Of a DNA stretch of 64,000 nucleotides, positions 1-9,304 are shown one piece after another. This DNA comes from Hormiphora californensis (lineage: Eukaryota > Ctenophora > Tentaculata > Cydippida > Pleurobrachiidae), in contig CM035354.1 in NCBI GenBank assembly GCA_020137815.1, positions 620,001 to 684,000 on the forward strand. Direction: 5' to 3'. Made by a program: the position numbers and the translations under genes. Under the pieces are notes generated by a model. It was not told the origin of the DNA. It did no database searches and worked only from the letters and a program-made list of their open reading frames with translations. Every line of letters starts with the position of its first letter. Within the stretch, counting starts at the first letter, position 1.

Positions 1-855
1 ACAAAGCTATCCATCAGAGCCTCCTCTTCCAGCACCTTCTGCATCTCGTCTGATATGAACTTCATGTCCAATGTAGAGTCTGCCACGTACCTAACACACG
101 AGAGAGAGTTTTAGAGAGAACTGTACCTAACACACGTACCTAACACACAGGAGAGAGTTTAGAGAGAACTGTTGGGAAGTGGGAAACCGGAAATAAGAAT
201 GTTTGTTTTAGAACATTTTGCAGTTCGTAATGGTGACCAACTTTCCACTAGTTTACTGCTGCACGTCAGGAACCGACCGAATCAGGTAATACTGGTCCCT
301 GATTGGCTAATAACCAGTCACGTGACCTAAATAACGAGTTCTGATTGGTTGTTTACTTGTTACTGCTGCACGTGCAGATATATTTCTTACTTTTTAAAGG
401 TTTCCTCATCTTCCTTGATAAATGCAGCAAGCCGGTCTCTCTCTTCATTCCTCATCCTCTCAATCTCTCTTAGTATCTCATCCGCAACTATATCTTTCTG
501 AAAAGGACAACGACGTGTGAAATCATTTACACTCCTAAATTAGACAATTAGCAATTATCATTAGCGAATCTAGACTTGCTATAATTGTACTTACGTCCTC
601 GACTTCTTTGAGCGCTTCCCTAATGTTTGCCATCTTGATACTCTCTTGCCCCGCTAGGTACTCAGACAACTTCTTCTTCTCTTTGTTCTCCTCGGCCTCC
701 ATTTTCTGTTTCAATCTCCTCATTCTTGCTTCCTCAACCTTAGAAGACCCATCTGTCATCTTCTGGAGTGCCTCCTCTTCCTCTTTTAATCGGGCTAGAA
801 TCTCCGCCTGTTCGGCTGCTTCCTTTTCCTGTCTTTTCAGCATTGCTTCCTCAGC
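1..855 (-). CDS. Coiled-coil exons, probably the central part of an LRSAM1-like gene (partial)
   Basis: Three consecutive minus-strand exons can be read: 855-595, 497-391 and 90-1, the last running off the window. The junctions are clean: acceptor after a pyrimidine-AG at 860-856, donor GTAAGT at 594-589, acceptor at 500-498, donor GTAAG at 390-386, acceptor at 92-91. Phases agree (0, then 2+1). The peptide is almost wholly charged and helical, rich in E, K, R and A, with no Pro, so it is a long coiled coil. The segment DEILREIERMRNEERDRLAA followed by an EEET-like/KK/VA stretch resembles the coiled coil of LRSAM1 (DEIL/SEIL...EET...VA), and a clear LRSAM1-type LRR exon lies on the same strand at 5535-4969. 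I infer one gene, but the linking exons are not firmly placed; a possible one lies near 3735-3667. Otherwise it is an unrelated ciliary-type coiled-coil protein. Confidence 0.55.
285..359. repeat. Dispersed repeat, copy 1
   Basis: About 75 bp inside the intron between the coiled-coil exons. It recurs with few changes at 21748-21820 in IFT88 intron 11. Both contain a CACGTGACC core and TTCTGATTGGTTG. Copy 1 is preceded by GGAACCGACCGA and copy 2 is followed by its reverse complement (TCGGTCGGTTC), which suggests a small element with terminal inverted repeats. Confidence 0.6.
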
Positions 856-1124
856 CTGAAGGGAGGGGAGGGGGTCAAGACAACAGGTGGGGGCGAAGAC
901 AAAATGGGAGGGTAAGATAATGCAAAACAGACAGAATGGGTGGCAGTAGAAGGATTAGGCCAGATCATTGTCGTTAACACGTGCATGTAATTGCATGGCG
1001 CTACGAGGACAATAACCAGAGAGAGGGAGGGTAATAGCATATATTATAGAGATATATATTCTTATGGAGCCCAGTTTTTTTCTTGTTCTTCTCTCCTTAC
1101 TAACTCGCTATTCCATCTTTAGCA

Positions 1125-1793
1125 ATGTTTAATATAGCGTTAGTGTTGGCCGCCCTCCTGAACCCTACCGCAGGGATGACATCTCAACTAGAGGTCACCT
1201 CCGTGTCTGCTAAAACACTATACTACAACCAGAATTACAGCCCCGAGAAGATTCTGGATGGGGACCCGGACAGTTACTATCACTCTGCAGACCACTCTAC
1301 TGAGCAGTGGTTGTGGTTGGTGTTAACCCTCCCTGGCTATGTTTACCAAGTTACCATTAATAACAGGTGAACACCCATGAAGTGACCTGATTGTGGTATC
1401 TTTACAAGCTTGGTGGATGGGTGGGTTACCACTACGTCGAGTGAGCCTGAGCTTTAATTCACCTTCAAATTCCAATAACGTCACCCTGTTTCAGGTTGGA
1501 AAACCAGAATAGAGATGCCAGTGACCCCATCTATAAGGCCATGCGAGATAGAATAATCGGCACCAAGGTTGTTCTAATTGGTTACCATGACAACATCACG
1601 TGTGGCTGGATAAACCAGACACAAGAGGACGCACGATCAGTTCAGGACCAGACTTATTCTCTTATGTGTGGTGGGAGGGAGGCTATAACAAGAGCGATAT
1701 GGTTGGTGGACCGATCACCGGAGAACGGGTTTGATGGATCTACTGTTATTATGAACATCGCCGGAGTAACTGTTCATGGTGACCCACTAACCC
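1125..1793 (+). CDS. Secreted discoidin-like (F5/8 type C-like) protein, two exons visible
   Basis: Exon 1 is 1125-1366 and exon 2 is 1495-1793. They join in frame (2+1 nt) with acceptor TTTCAG and donors GTGAAC and GTAAGT. The first 17 residues (MFNIALVLAALLNPTAG) form a signal peptide. The body has features of a galactose-binding/F5-8C-like sandwich: a KILDGDPDSYYHS-type region, then WLWLVLTL, matching the usual pattern of a strand that binds 'W..v.L', and late Cys residues. Exon 2 has a possible N-glycosylation site (NIT). The product is likely extracellular. A branch-like TTACTAAC and an acceptor CTTTAG end 2 nt before the ATG, so the 5' end is spliced or trans-spliced. I cannot find the next exon; the gene may end soon after or use a distant exon. 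It lies between exons of the opposite-strand LRSAM1-like gene. The family call is moderate. Confidence 0.55.
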
Positions 1794-1851
1794 GTAAGTA
1801 TTCTGGGAGGTTCATGGTGACCTAGTACTAACCGGTAAGTATTCTGGGAGG
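1773..1851 (+). repeat. Tandem duplication of the exon-2 end and its 5' splice site
   Basis: Two adjacent copies, 1773-1810 and 1811-1851, each start TTCATGGTGACC and each end with GTAAGTATTCTGGGAGG. The second copy puts a second, equally good donor 40 bp downstream of the coding exon. Confidence 0.85.
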
Positions 1852-2974
1852 TTGGGCATGCAGGTATATAGGGAAGGGGTACTTTTTAGTTTGTGAACCA
1901 CATTTAGTGTTAATAGTTCCAAGTTTTAAACGCAGAACGCACCTGGGCACTGTGTCTGTTGTTTAATCCGAGAAATCTTTTCTAAATACTAGCAAGGAAC
2001 AATTCCTTTTTGTCTGTTTAAAACTACATCCTCAGCAACACATGAAACACGCTTACATTTCACACCTGGCATGACACACCGACACACTTACACGCCGACA
2101 CTGTACAGCTATACTCATTACACGGAATCACGGATACATACACAGACGGCAGACGCTCAACTACAAATATAAACACATTGAGACTTGAGAGAGAAAGCGA
2201 CTATTTTTAATCGTTTTCACACACAAACAAACAAAACCACACACACACATACACACACACACGGCTAAATTATAGCAGTACACAGCTGTATGTGACAATG
2301 CACATATTTTAATAACATGAACAATGGCATTCCTGCCTTCTCGAGTGGACTGTGGTTAATCTCTCCCAAACTGTCCTCTCTGAGCTGCTGTACTGTGTAG
2401 AGTACTAGAAGGAACAGTCATGCAAATTGTAAATTGCATGGTAGCCGCTACATACAGTGTGTAGCCACTAGACAGCCGTGGAAGATAATAGTGAAAATTT
2501 CATGCCACCTCTTACTGAAATCCCGGGAGCCCAATGTGGCTCGATATTTCAGTGCCCACCCTGTACAGTGTACAGGGTGGGCACTGAAATGTACTGAATA
2601 TGTACACACTAACATGTCGTTCCTCTGAGTAGAGGCGTTTTAGCAGCACATCATTCTCCATTGTATCCAATATATATGTAATTGTGTCGCGAAGAGGAGC
2701 AGTTACACTTGAGGTGTAGAATAATTAGTAGTGTGGTAGAGTAGGACAAGGGAGAGTGAGAATAGAATAGAGTGAATAGTTTCAGTGGAGTGGGCCGGCC
2801 ACAGAGAGTGCTCTACCGGATCGGGAGCTGGTAGGAAATGAAACTTTCGAGCGAATAGTTTCAATAATGATAGAGTTTGACAGTAAAACGAATAGAAATG
2901 TATAGGAATTGAGTGAAAGGATAGTCAGCAACAAACAACTGTACAGTGCGGGCAATAAATGGAGATGGATTAGA
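1852..2974. other. Non-coding stretch
   Basis: No convincing exon. It holds a CA-rich low-complexity part near 2215-2265 and a perfect 45-nt palindrome at 2546-2590 (22-nt arms, ATTTCAGTGCCCACC...). The rest is unassigned. Confidence 0.6.
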
Positions 2975-3001
2975 GGAAAGAGAGAGAGGGAGAGAGAGAA
3001 C

Positions 3002-3049
<48 letters not shown>

Positions 3050-3140
3050 GAGAGTGAGAGAGAGAGAGAGAGAGAAAGCGAGAGAGAGAGACAGAGAGAG
3101 AGAGGGAAAGCGAGGGAGGGAGAGAGGGAGAGACAGTAAG
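2975..3140. repeat. (GA)n microsatellite with interruptions
   Basis: Near-continuous GAGAGA with few changes. Open frames across it on both strands (RERE / SLSL) are artefacts of the repeat. Confidence 0.95.
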
Positions 3141-3839
3141 AGAAAAAAAAGGGAAAGAAAAAGGGAGAGGTAAAGGGAGGAAAATAAAATGAAAACGACG
3201 GCGATTGGGAAAGGCAATTATTACGGAGATAGGCGAGGCATGTCGATCATTATGCCTTATATGGAGTTGTATGCTGTGGTTAACCGAGTATTTTAATATC
3301 AGTTCTTATACAGCTTATAACCTAAAGTAAAAGAGCAAAACGACACTGCTGAAAGAGTATAATATGTTGACAGGAGGAGGAGTGAGAAAAACAGACTGTA
3401 AAGAAATGTCAACATCTATCTGACATGATGTCAGTGACATCATTCCGTGATGTTCCCGTTCTGACATGATTTCGCCGTGATTTTCCCGCTCCATAGACAA
3501 GAGAGCATGTACTAACTGTACTAAGATCGTGTACTGCAGCAGTACTACCCCTGTACTGAGCTCTCTCAACGCGGAACCACATGTTATGTGTATGGTATAC
3601 GTGATGCAGACCGGGAGATGATCCCACCAACTACTACACTAAAGAGGGTAGGTACCAACTACTTACCGCACGTTCCTGTTGTGAGATATCAGCCATGATC
3701 TGTACCCCCTTCTTCAGAATACCCCAGGTCTAACTTCCGACCATGGAGGGTATCCACATTATCTCGCAAACACGCGCAAGCAACGTCTCCTTTCCTCCCA
3801 TTGACCCACTACCTGGAGGAGGAGAGGGAGGTAGATGAG

Positions 3840-4660
3840 GTAAGAGAGAGAGAAGAGAGAGAAGGAGAGATAGAAGAGAGAGAGAGAGAGAGAGAGTAGA
3901 AGAAGAGGTAGAAGAGAGGTGAGAGACATAAGAGGGAAGTAGAGATATCAGCTGATAGAGATCGTAGATATCGCCGATCTTGCTGTCTCGTCGTCGCGTA
4001 TGGACAGCTCTATCTACTCGGCCCCATCTCGCTACTCCCTCACTCTCCATCCGCTACGGCTTCTCATCTCTCCGCTCCCCTCCTCTCTCCTCTCTACTTC
4101 GTGTCTCTCTCTAGCTCTCCTCTCTCATCCCATCTCTCCTGACTCTCTCTCTCTTCTCTCCTCCCTTCTCGCTCTCTCCTCTCTCTCTCTGTCTCTACTT
4201 CTCTCTCTCTCGCTACCCGACAGACGCTCCTCTCTCTGCTCTACTACTCTGGGAATATCGTCAGGACAGGAGGGAGCCCGAGAGAGCGAACGTCTCTCGC
4301 GAATCTCGGTTCTTTCCTTCTCTCTCTGGCTCTTCTCTGCTCTCTCTCCCTTGATCTCTGCTCTGCGATTCTACCTCTCTCGCTCTCTCTGGCTGCATAC
4401 TCTCGCTCTCTCTCTCTGTGGTTCTCTCTCTCTTTCATGCTGTCTCTCGTGCTTCTGCTCTGTCTCTCTCGGCAATGGAGATGATAGGAAGCCCACACCT
4501 TGCCTTACACAGTTCATGGTGTTCTCAGGTTAGTACAAATTCAATAGATACACGCCCAAAATGTGTACATTTCATATTAAACTGGTTGTCTGTAATCTCT
4601 AATGGTCTCTCTTCATCCAACTAAATCTCTCTTTCACTCTCACTCTCACTCTCTCTCTCT
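3840..4660. repeat. Long polypurine/polypyrimidine region
   Basis: Strand-asymmetric CT-rich (plus) sequence, less regular than a microsatellite. On the minus strand parts read as R/E-rich helix, so it could carry LRSAM1-like coiled-coil exons, but no exon can be bounded with confidence. A similar CT-rich stretch at 34880-35225 lies in an intron of the small gene there. Confidence 0.6.
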
Positions 4661-4968
4661 CCCTCCCTCGCACTTATTATCTATCCTTCTCTCGTGCCAG
4701 AAAGAGAAGAAAGAGAGATTTCACTATTAATTCTTTTTGGCTTTCCGTCAAGGTGTGATCACATCACGAAACAAATCATTTCCCAGAAATTCATCAACAA
4801 CAGTAGTGAAACACACATAGTGTGGCGATTGATGTTTCTAGAAAACTATGAATTTGACGATGATAACAACGGTGAAATTTAGTACGCAACATGATACCAG
4901 ATGTGAAGTTCGGAAGTTAAAGGGCACCTGTGGACAGCTGTGATTTGTAAAAAACAATAACTTCTCAC

Positions 4969-5535
4969 CTCAGACGCAGGGTAGACTAACTTTTCCACGT
5001 CAACATCGAGTGTAGTCAGTGCGTAACAGTAAGCAAAGTTATCCGGGATTCTCGTAATGTTATTGTTCTTCAAAATGAGACAGGAAAGCTTCCTGAGAGC
5101 CCCAATCTCCGGTGCTATCGTGGAAATCTTGTTGTTTGCTGCTGACAGAGTTTCCAGATTTTGGAGGGAACCCAGAATGGCAGGGAGTGTTTTTAGTTCG
5201 TTATTATCGAGGGACAGTTGAACGAGGGCGACACACGATGACAAAGAGTTTGGAACTGTTTTGAAGAGATTAAAGGACAGATCAAGTTTGATAATCTCGT
5301 CCAAGTTGTGTAAATCACCCATCGTTTTCAGTTGGTTATTCTTCAGAATCAAACATTCCTTGTTCTGAAACTTGATCACAGACAGAATCCCGTGGGGCAC
5401 TTCCTTGAGGTAGATCCCACTGAGGTCAACTATCTTGGCGTGGGCAGGGAGGTTCTCAGCGAGGGAGAACTTAGTATCCTGCATGTCTTCAATCTCCCTT
5501 TTGGAGGGACCATCTTTCTTCTTCCAAAAGCCCAT
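4969..5535 (-). CDS. LRSAM1: LRSAM1-like leucine-rich repeat exon (N-terminal 189 codons)
   Basis: LRSAM1 is a cytosolic E3 ubiquitin ligase (LRR, coiled coil, SAM, RING) that acts in endosomal sorting and antibacterial autophagy in vertebrates. The ATG at 5535 opens MGFWKKKDGPSKREIEDMQD, which matches the basic LRSAM1 start. Then come five to six LRRs of the form LxxLxLxxNxLxxLP, and a closing LDVDVEKLVYPASE that matches the family's '...MVYPPREV' end of the LRR block. The exon ends in phase 0 at donor GTGAGA (4968-4963). Upstream, AATAG ends 12 nt before the ATG. SAM and RING parts are not in the window. The long spacing to the coiled-coil exons (855-1) implies several unseen exons. I am fairly sure of the family and less sure of the full gene model. 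Confidence 0.72.
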
Positions 5536-5792
5536 GTAGACACTCAACTATTGGTCTAGATCATGATATAAACATGTATGCTACAAGGGAGAAAGGTGTG
5601 ATAGGGGTGGAGGTTTAGGCTGTATTTTCCTGGTGTTTGATAATAAGCGAGACTTTAGTGTTTAAGAACTGATTTATGTAAAGAAATTTTATAAAAATGC
5701 CCATAGAGTGCTCATAAGCGTGCGTATAGAAATCAAAAATCAACTTAACTACATGCAAGAAAATAAAATTTAGTCCCAAATATTAAACAGGT

Positions 5793-5798
5793 TTTATT
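5793..5798 (-). terminator. Probable poly(A) signal of METTL9
   Basis: AATAAA on the minus strand immediately after the stop codon. Confidence 0.5.
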
Positions 5799-5811
5799 AT
5801 TTTGAACCCAT

Positions 5812-6696
5812 TCACTCTTCTACAGCGGTAGGCCGATTTTCTGCAACTGTGTCTCCTTCATTGTCTACCGCCTCATCTGGTGACTCTTCTGGCGAGACTG
5901 TCACCGCTATTAGTCCATCGCTGAGAGAATAGTACTTGTTGTGCAAATCCCCAGTACACAGATAGGGAACTTTTGTAACGTAGGACAGTTGAAATCCCAT
6001 TGGCTGGAGGATATAGTGACAAAAGTAGGAGAGTTGTTGCTCGAAACTGATCCCTCTCATTTCAAGGGGTTCCTCCTGGGCCACCCATTCCTGCCCTTCC
6101 TCAACCGACCCATTGTAGGGCAACACCAGGGCAATAATGGCCATCCCACCCCTCTCCTTTAGACAATTGTACATGGATTGGAGCATCTCCATCGGACGAT
6201 GGCATCTGTCCAATACATTCAGGCAAGAAATAACGCTGTAGGATCGGTTAACCCAGTTGTCTATTCCTAGAACTGTGTACCCCCGGCCCGTGAGTCTGCT
6301 AACCATCTGAGGACATGTTTCAGTGGCAAACACTTCTGTAAAACCAGCTGCCATCTTCTCAGTTACATTTCCACTACCCGCTCCAATGTCCAATAGGGAA
6401 TCCCGGTGAGGACAAGGCTCGAGCATTGCTGCAAACAATGTTGAAGAACCGACGAACATTACCCCACGATTGAGTATTGCGTTCCGTGAGGTGGCTCCGA
6501 GAAAAGGTACGAGAAAAAGGGAGAAAAAGTTGTCTGAAACGTGTTTGAAATAGGATATGTTGCAGGCATTGACGACGAACTCTTCTGTCTCTTCATCGTA
6601 TTTGTGTTTGTGAAACTTTTCCCTCACTGACTGCTGAAGTCGGTCCTGATCTACGTGGTACCAGTAGGAAAAATCTGTGCCATACTCCAGCTCCAT
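5812..6696 (-). CDS. METTL9: METTL9-like protein-histidine N-methyltransferase
   Basis: METTL9 transfers methyl from S-adenosylmethionine to the N1 (pros) nitrogen of His in HxH motifs of other proteins, in the ER/mitochondrial endomembrane system. The 294-aa frame is complete. It has the family's N-terminal helix region, FFSLFLVPFLG and LNRGVMFVG before the methyltransferase core, the SAM-binding LLDIGAGSGNVT (about residue 101), FATETCPQM (acidic loop), YSVISCLNVLDRC (post-motif IV), then IALVLPY and PYLCTGDLHNKYY, which are METTL9 hallmarks. The C-terminus adds an acidic tail of about 30 residues. It has no introns, unlike METTL9 in many animals. A minus-strand AATAAA (5798-5793) lies only 14 bp after the TGA. 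No signal peptide is evident at this start; a longer 5' exon is possible. Confidence 0.93.
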   Translation of the reverse strand: MELEYGTDFSYWYHVDQDRLQQSVREKFHKHKYDEETEEFVVNACNISYFKHVSDNFFSLFLVPFLGATSRNAILNRGVMFVGSSTLFAAMLEPCPHRDSLLDIGAGSGNVTEKMAAGFTEVFATETCPQMVSRLTGRGYTVLGIDNWVNRSYSVISCLNVLDRCHRPMEMLQSMYNCLKERGGMAIIALVLPYNGSVEEGQEWVAQEEPLEMRGISFEQQLSYFCHYILQPMGFQLSYVTKVPYLCTGDLHNKYYSLSDGLIAVTVSPEESPDEAVDNEGDTVAENRPTAVEE

Positions 6697-6822
6697 TGTA
6701 TCTTTGACGATAAGATTTATGAATAAGCAAACAAGTTAAACAATTAAGTTGTATAAAAATCAGACATTCCTTTAGGCTTTAATTCAAAACTTTTTAGTTT
6801 TGTTCCATTTTTAGACTTTTTA

Positions 6823-6977
6823 TAAAGTCGGATTTTTTGAAGTTGTCACCCCCAAATGACTGCGCATGTGAAATTTATCAATTTTGACGCGCACACCACA
6901 CGTTAACATGTGATGTGACGCGCAAAAACATTCCGCGCACGAGAAGGGGGGTGACAACTTCAAAAAATCCGACTTTA
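6823..6977. mobile_element. 155-bp MITE with TA target site
   Basis: Terminal inverted repeats begin AAGTCGGATTTTTTGAAG and continue through GTTGTCACCCC. TA flanks both ends. A second copy at 7005-8108 is split by a foldback element. Confidence 0.8.
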
Positions 6978-7004
6978 CATCCACAATTTGATAAACCGAA
7001 CAGA

Positions 7005-8108
7005 TAAAGTCGGATTTTTTGAAGTTGTCTACGGTGGCAGATTCCGGACAAGAGTTTTTTCAATCAAGTAAAATATTTTTGTTTTAAGTTTTATAAAAAT
7101 TTTATTTCAAAATAAAAATAAAACATTTCGTTAAAATTATTGGCCGGAATCTGCCACGCGAGTGGCAGATCTCGGCCAAGATTCTAAAAAAACCTCGGCC
7201 AGAATCTGCCACACACGTGGCAGATTCTGGCCAACAAATTGAAATTTACTTATATAAAGGCGAAAACCGCTGTACCCGACTAATTTTGATACGCTGAATC
7301 ACGCAAGCAACTTTTCCAATCCCTCAGAGGTCGGGAAAGTGTCCTAATTGAGCATAATAGGGTCTAATTGACCCAACTTACAACCTTTCACCTGGAAACG
7401 ATAGACGCTTATGTGAAGGCACTTTTCCGACTTTTGTAAACCCTCCAAGGTCGGGAAAGTGCCCTAATTGAGTATAATTGGGTCTAATTGGCCTTAATTA
7501 CTCAATTAGGGCACTTTCCCGACCTCGGCGGGCTTTGAAAAATAGCTTACGTGATTCAGCGTATCAAAATTAGTCGGAAAAGTGCCTTCACATAAGCGTT
7601 TATCGTTTCCAGGTGAAAAGTTGTAAGTTGGGTCAATTAGACCCTATTATGCTCAATTAGGACACTTTCCCGACTTCTGAGGATTGGAAAAGTTGCTTAC
7701 GTGATTCAGCGTATCAAAATTAGTCGGGTACAGCGGTTTTCGCCTTTATATAAGTAAATTTCAATTTGTTGGCCAGAATCTGCCACGTGTGTGGCAGATT
7801 CTGGCCAAGGTTTTTTTAGAATCTTGGCCGAGATCTGCCACTCGCGTGGCAGATTCCGGCCAATAATTTTAACGAAATGTTTATTTTTATTTTGAAATAA
7901 AATTTTTATAAAACTTCAAACAAAAATATTTCACTTGATTGAAAAAACTCTTGGCCGGAATCTGCCACCGTAGTTGTCACCCCAAAATGACCGCGCATGT
8001 GAAATTTATCAATTTTGACGCGCACACCACACGTTAACATGTGATGTGACGCGCAAAAACATTCCGCGCACGAAGAGGGGGGTGACAACTTCAAAAAATC
8101 CGACTTTA
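7005..8108. mobile_element. Second MITE copy interrupted by a 943-bp foldback element
   Basis: The outer ends are the same AAGTCGG inverted repeats as at 6823-6977. Inside, a foldback element occupies 7030-7972 with termini TACGGTGGCAG / CTGCCACCGTA, flanked by direct GTTGTC (7024-7029 and 7973-7978), a 6-bp target duplication. The foldback arms (about 470 bp each) pair almost base for base around position 7500. Each arm carries repeated GGCCGGAATCTGCCAC-type motifs and inner repeats containing CCTAATTGAG. No coding capacity is seen. Confidence 0.88.
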
Positions 8109-8254
8109 CCAAATATCACGTAACAATGTGAAAATAGGAAGTAAAACTACGAATCACGAGAGAGAAAAGCCAACCTAACCTCATTGAGAAGCCTCGGAAA
8201 CAGGCCAAAACACAAAAAAGGCGATTTCAAATTTTGAAAATTAAATCTGGGCTC

Positions 8255-8478
8255 ATAGTGGAAGCTCTTACGGTATTTCCCACGCCCCGTGGGAAAGTTT
8301 TTAACCGTGGGAAAGTTTTCAAACCGTGGGAAAAGAGAGATACATACAATAACATACAAAAAATAATTATTTTTTTTAAGTTATTGTATGTATCTCTCTT
8401 TTCCCACGGTTTGAAAACTTTCCCACGGTCAAAAACTTTCCCACGGGGCGTGGGAAATACCGTAAGAGCTTCCACTAT
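8255..8478. mobile_element. 224-bp hairpin element
   Basis: Near-perfect inverted repeat centred at about 8366. Arms start ATAGTGGAAGCTCTTACGG and contain repeated CCGTGGGAAAG. The loop is AT-rich. Confidence 0.8.
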
Positions 8479-8684
8479 CAGCTGAGCACTGAATTTCATC
8501 GCGCGCCTGTTATGCAGCGCTCTTCTAAGTCTCGCGCGCGGTTGAAAATTAAAATTTAAAGCTCCCAAAATCAGCTTTTCGGTTCGGCTTTGGAATGCGC
8601 TGCAGCCCCCTCATGCGCGCACCCCCGCAACGTATGCCAAGGTTCGGCTCTGTTTTTCTGGGCGCCGTTAAACGATCTGGGTGT

Positions 8685-9205
8685 TTGCCGTTTTGGAGGC
8701 CTGTTTACAGGTGCACGCTGCCAAAAAAGTTGATTCACTAAAATGGCTCTAACCGCCAAACCACTCAACCGTTTTGGCTGATTCAAAGTTTATCTGTTAG
8801 GGAATGTCAAGGCCTAACCCCAACCCTAACCCCAACCCTAACCCTACTTTAGCCCTAACCCTAAAAAACCGTTTGTCAGCACTCCCAAAACACCCAGATT
8901 TTAACGTTGGCCTGTTTTTCGGGGCGCCGTTAAAATACAGTTGAAAAAAATGGACTTTACGATCTGGGTGTTTGGAGACCTGTTTACAGGTGCGCGCTGC
9001 CAAAAAAGTTGATTCACTAAAATGGCTCTAACCGCCAAACCACTCAACCGTTTTGGCTGATTCAAAGTTTATCTCGTAGGGAATGTCAAGGCCTAACCCC
9101 AACCCAAACCCCAACCCTAACCCTAACCCTACTTTAGCCCTAACCCTAAAAAACCGTTTGTCAGCACTCCCAAAACACCCAGATTTTAACGCTGGCCTGT
9201 TTTTC
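8685..9205. repeat. Tandem 280-bp duplication with telomere-like arrays
   Basis: Two direct copies (about 8685-8960 and 8965-9205) share GGCCTGTTTACAGGTGC-like and CTAACCGCCAAACCACTCAA segments. Each contains a short run of CCCTAA/CCCCAA units (about 8813-8866 and 9090-9150). On the other strand these are TTAGGG/TTGGGG. They are interstitial and impure, not a chromosome end. Confidence 0.8.
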
Positions 9206-9304
9206 TCAACGTTTGAAGCTCCTTTGAATTTCGATTTTTGAAGCTCCTTGACGCCTTTGAACATTATTTAGGATCTTAATTCACTGATGTTCATTATTTC
9301 TCAG

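Noticed and set aside
2861-3217. Open frames on both strands over GA/CT repeats (also 27583-27855, 48666-48956, 53203-53467)
   Set aside because: Products are pure SLSL or RERE read from microsatellites.
4000-4533. 177-codon plus frame rich in Ser/Leu
   Set aside because: Polypyrimidine low complexity; no domain and no conserved splice context. A similar frame at 34825-35223 is intronic.
4700-4960. Terminal LRSAM1 exon starting at the CAG near 4938
   Set aside because: The peptide (VPFNFRTSHLV) does not match what follows the LRR block in the family.
8820-9150. True telomere
   Set aside because: Short, impure and flanked by unique coding DNA on both sides.
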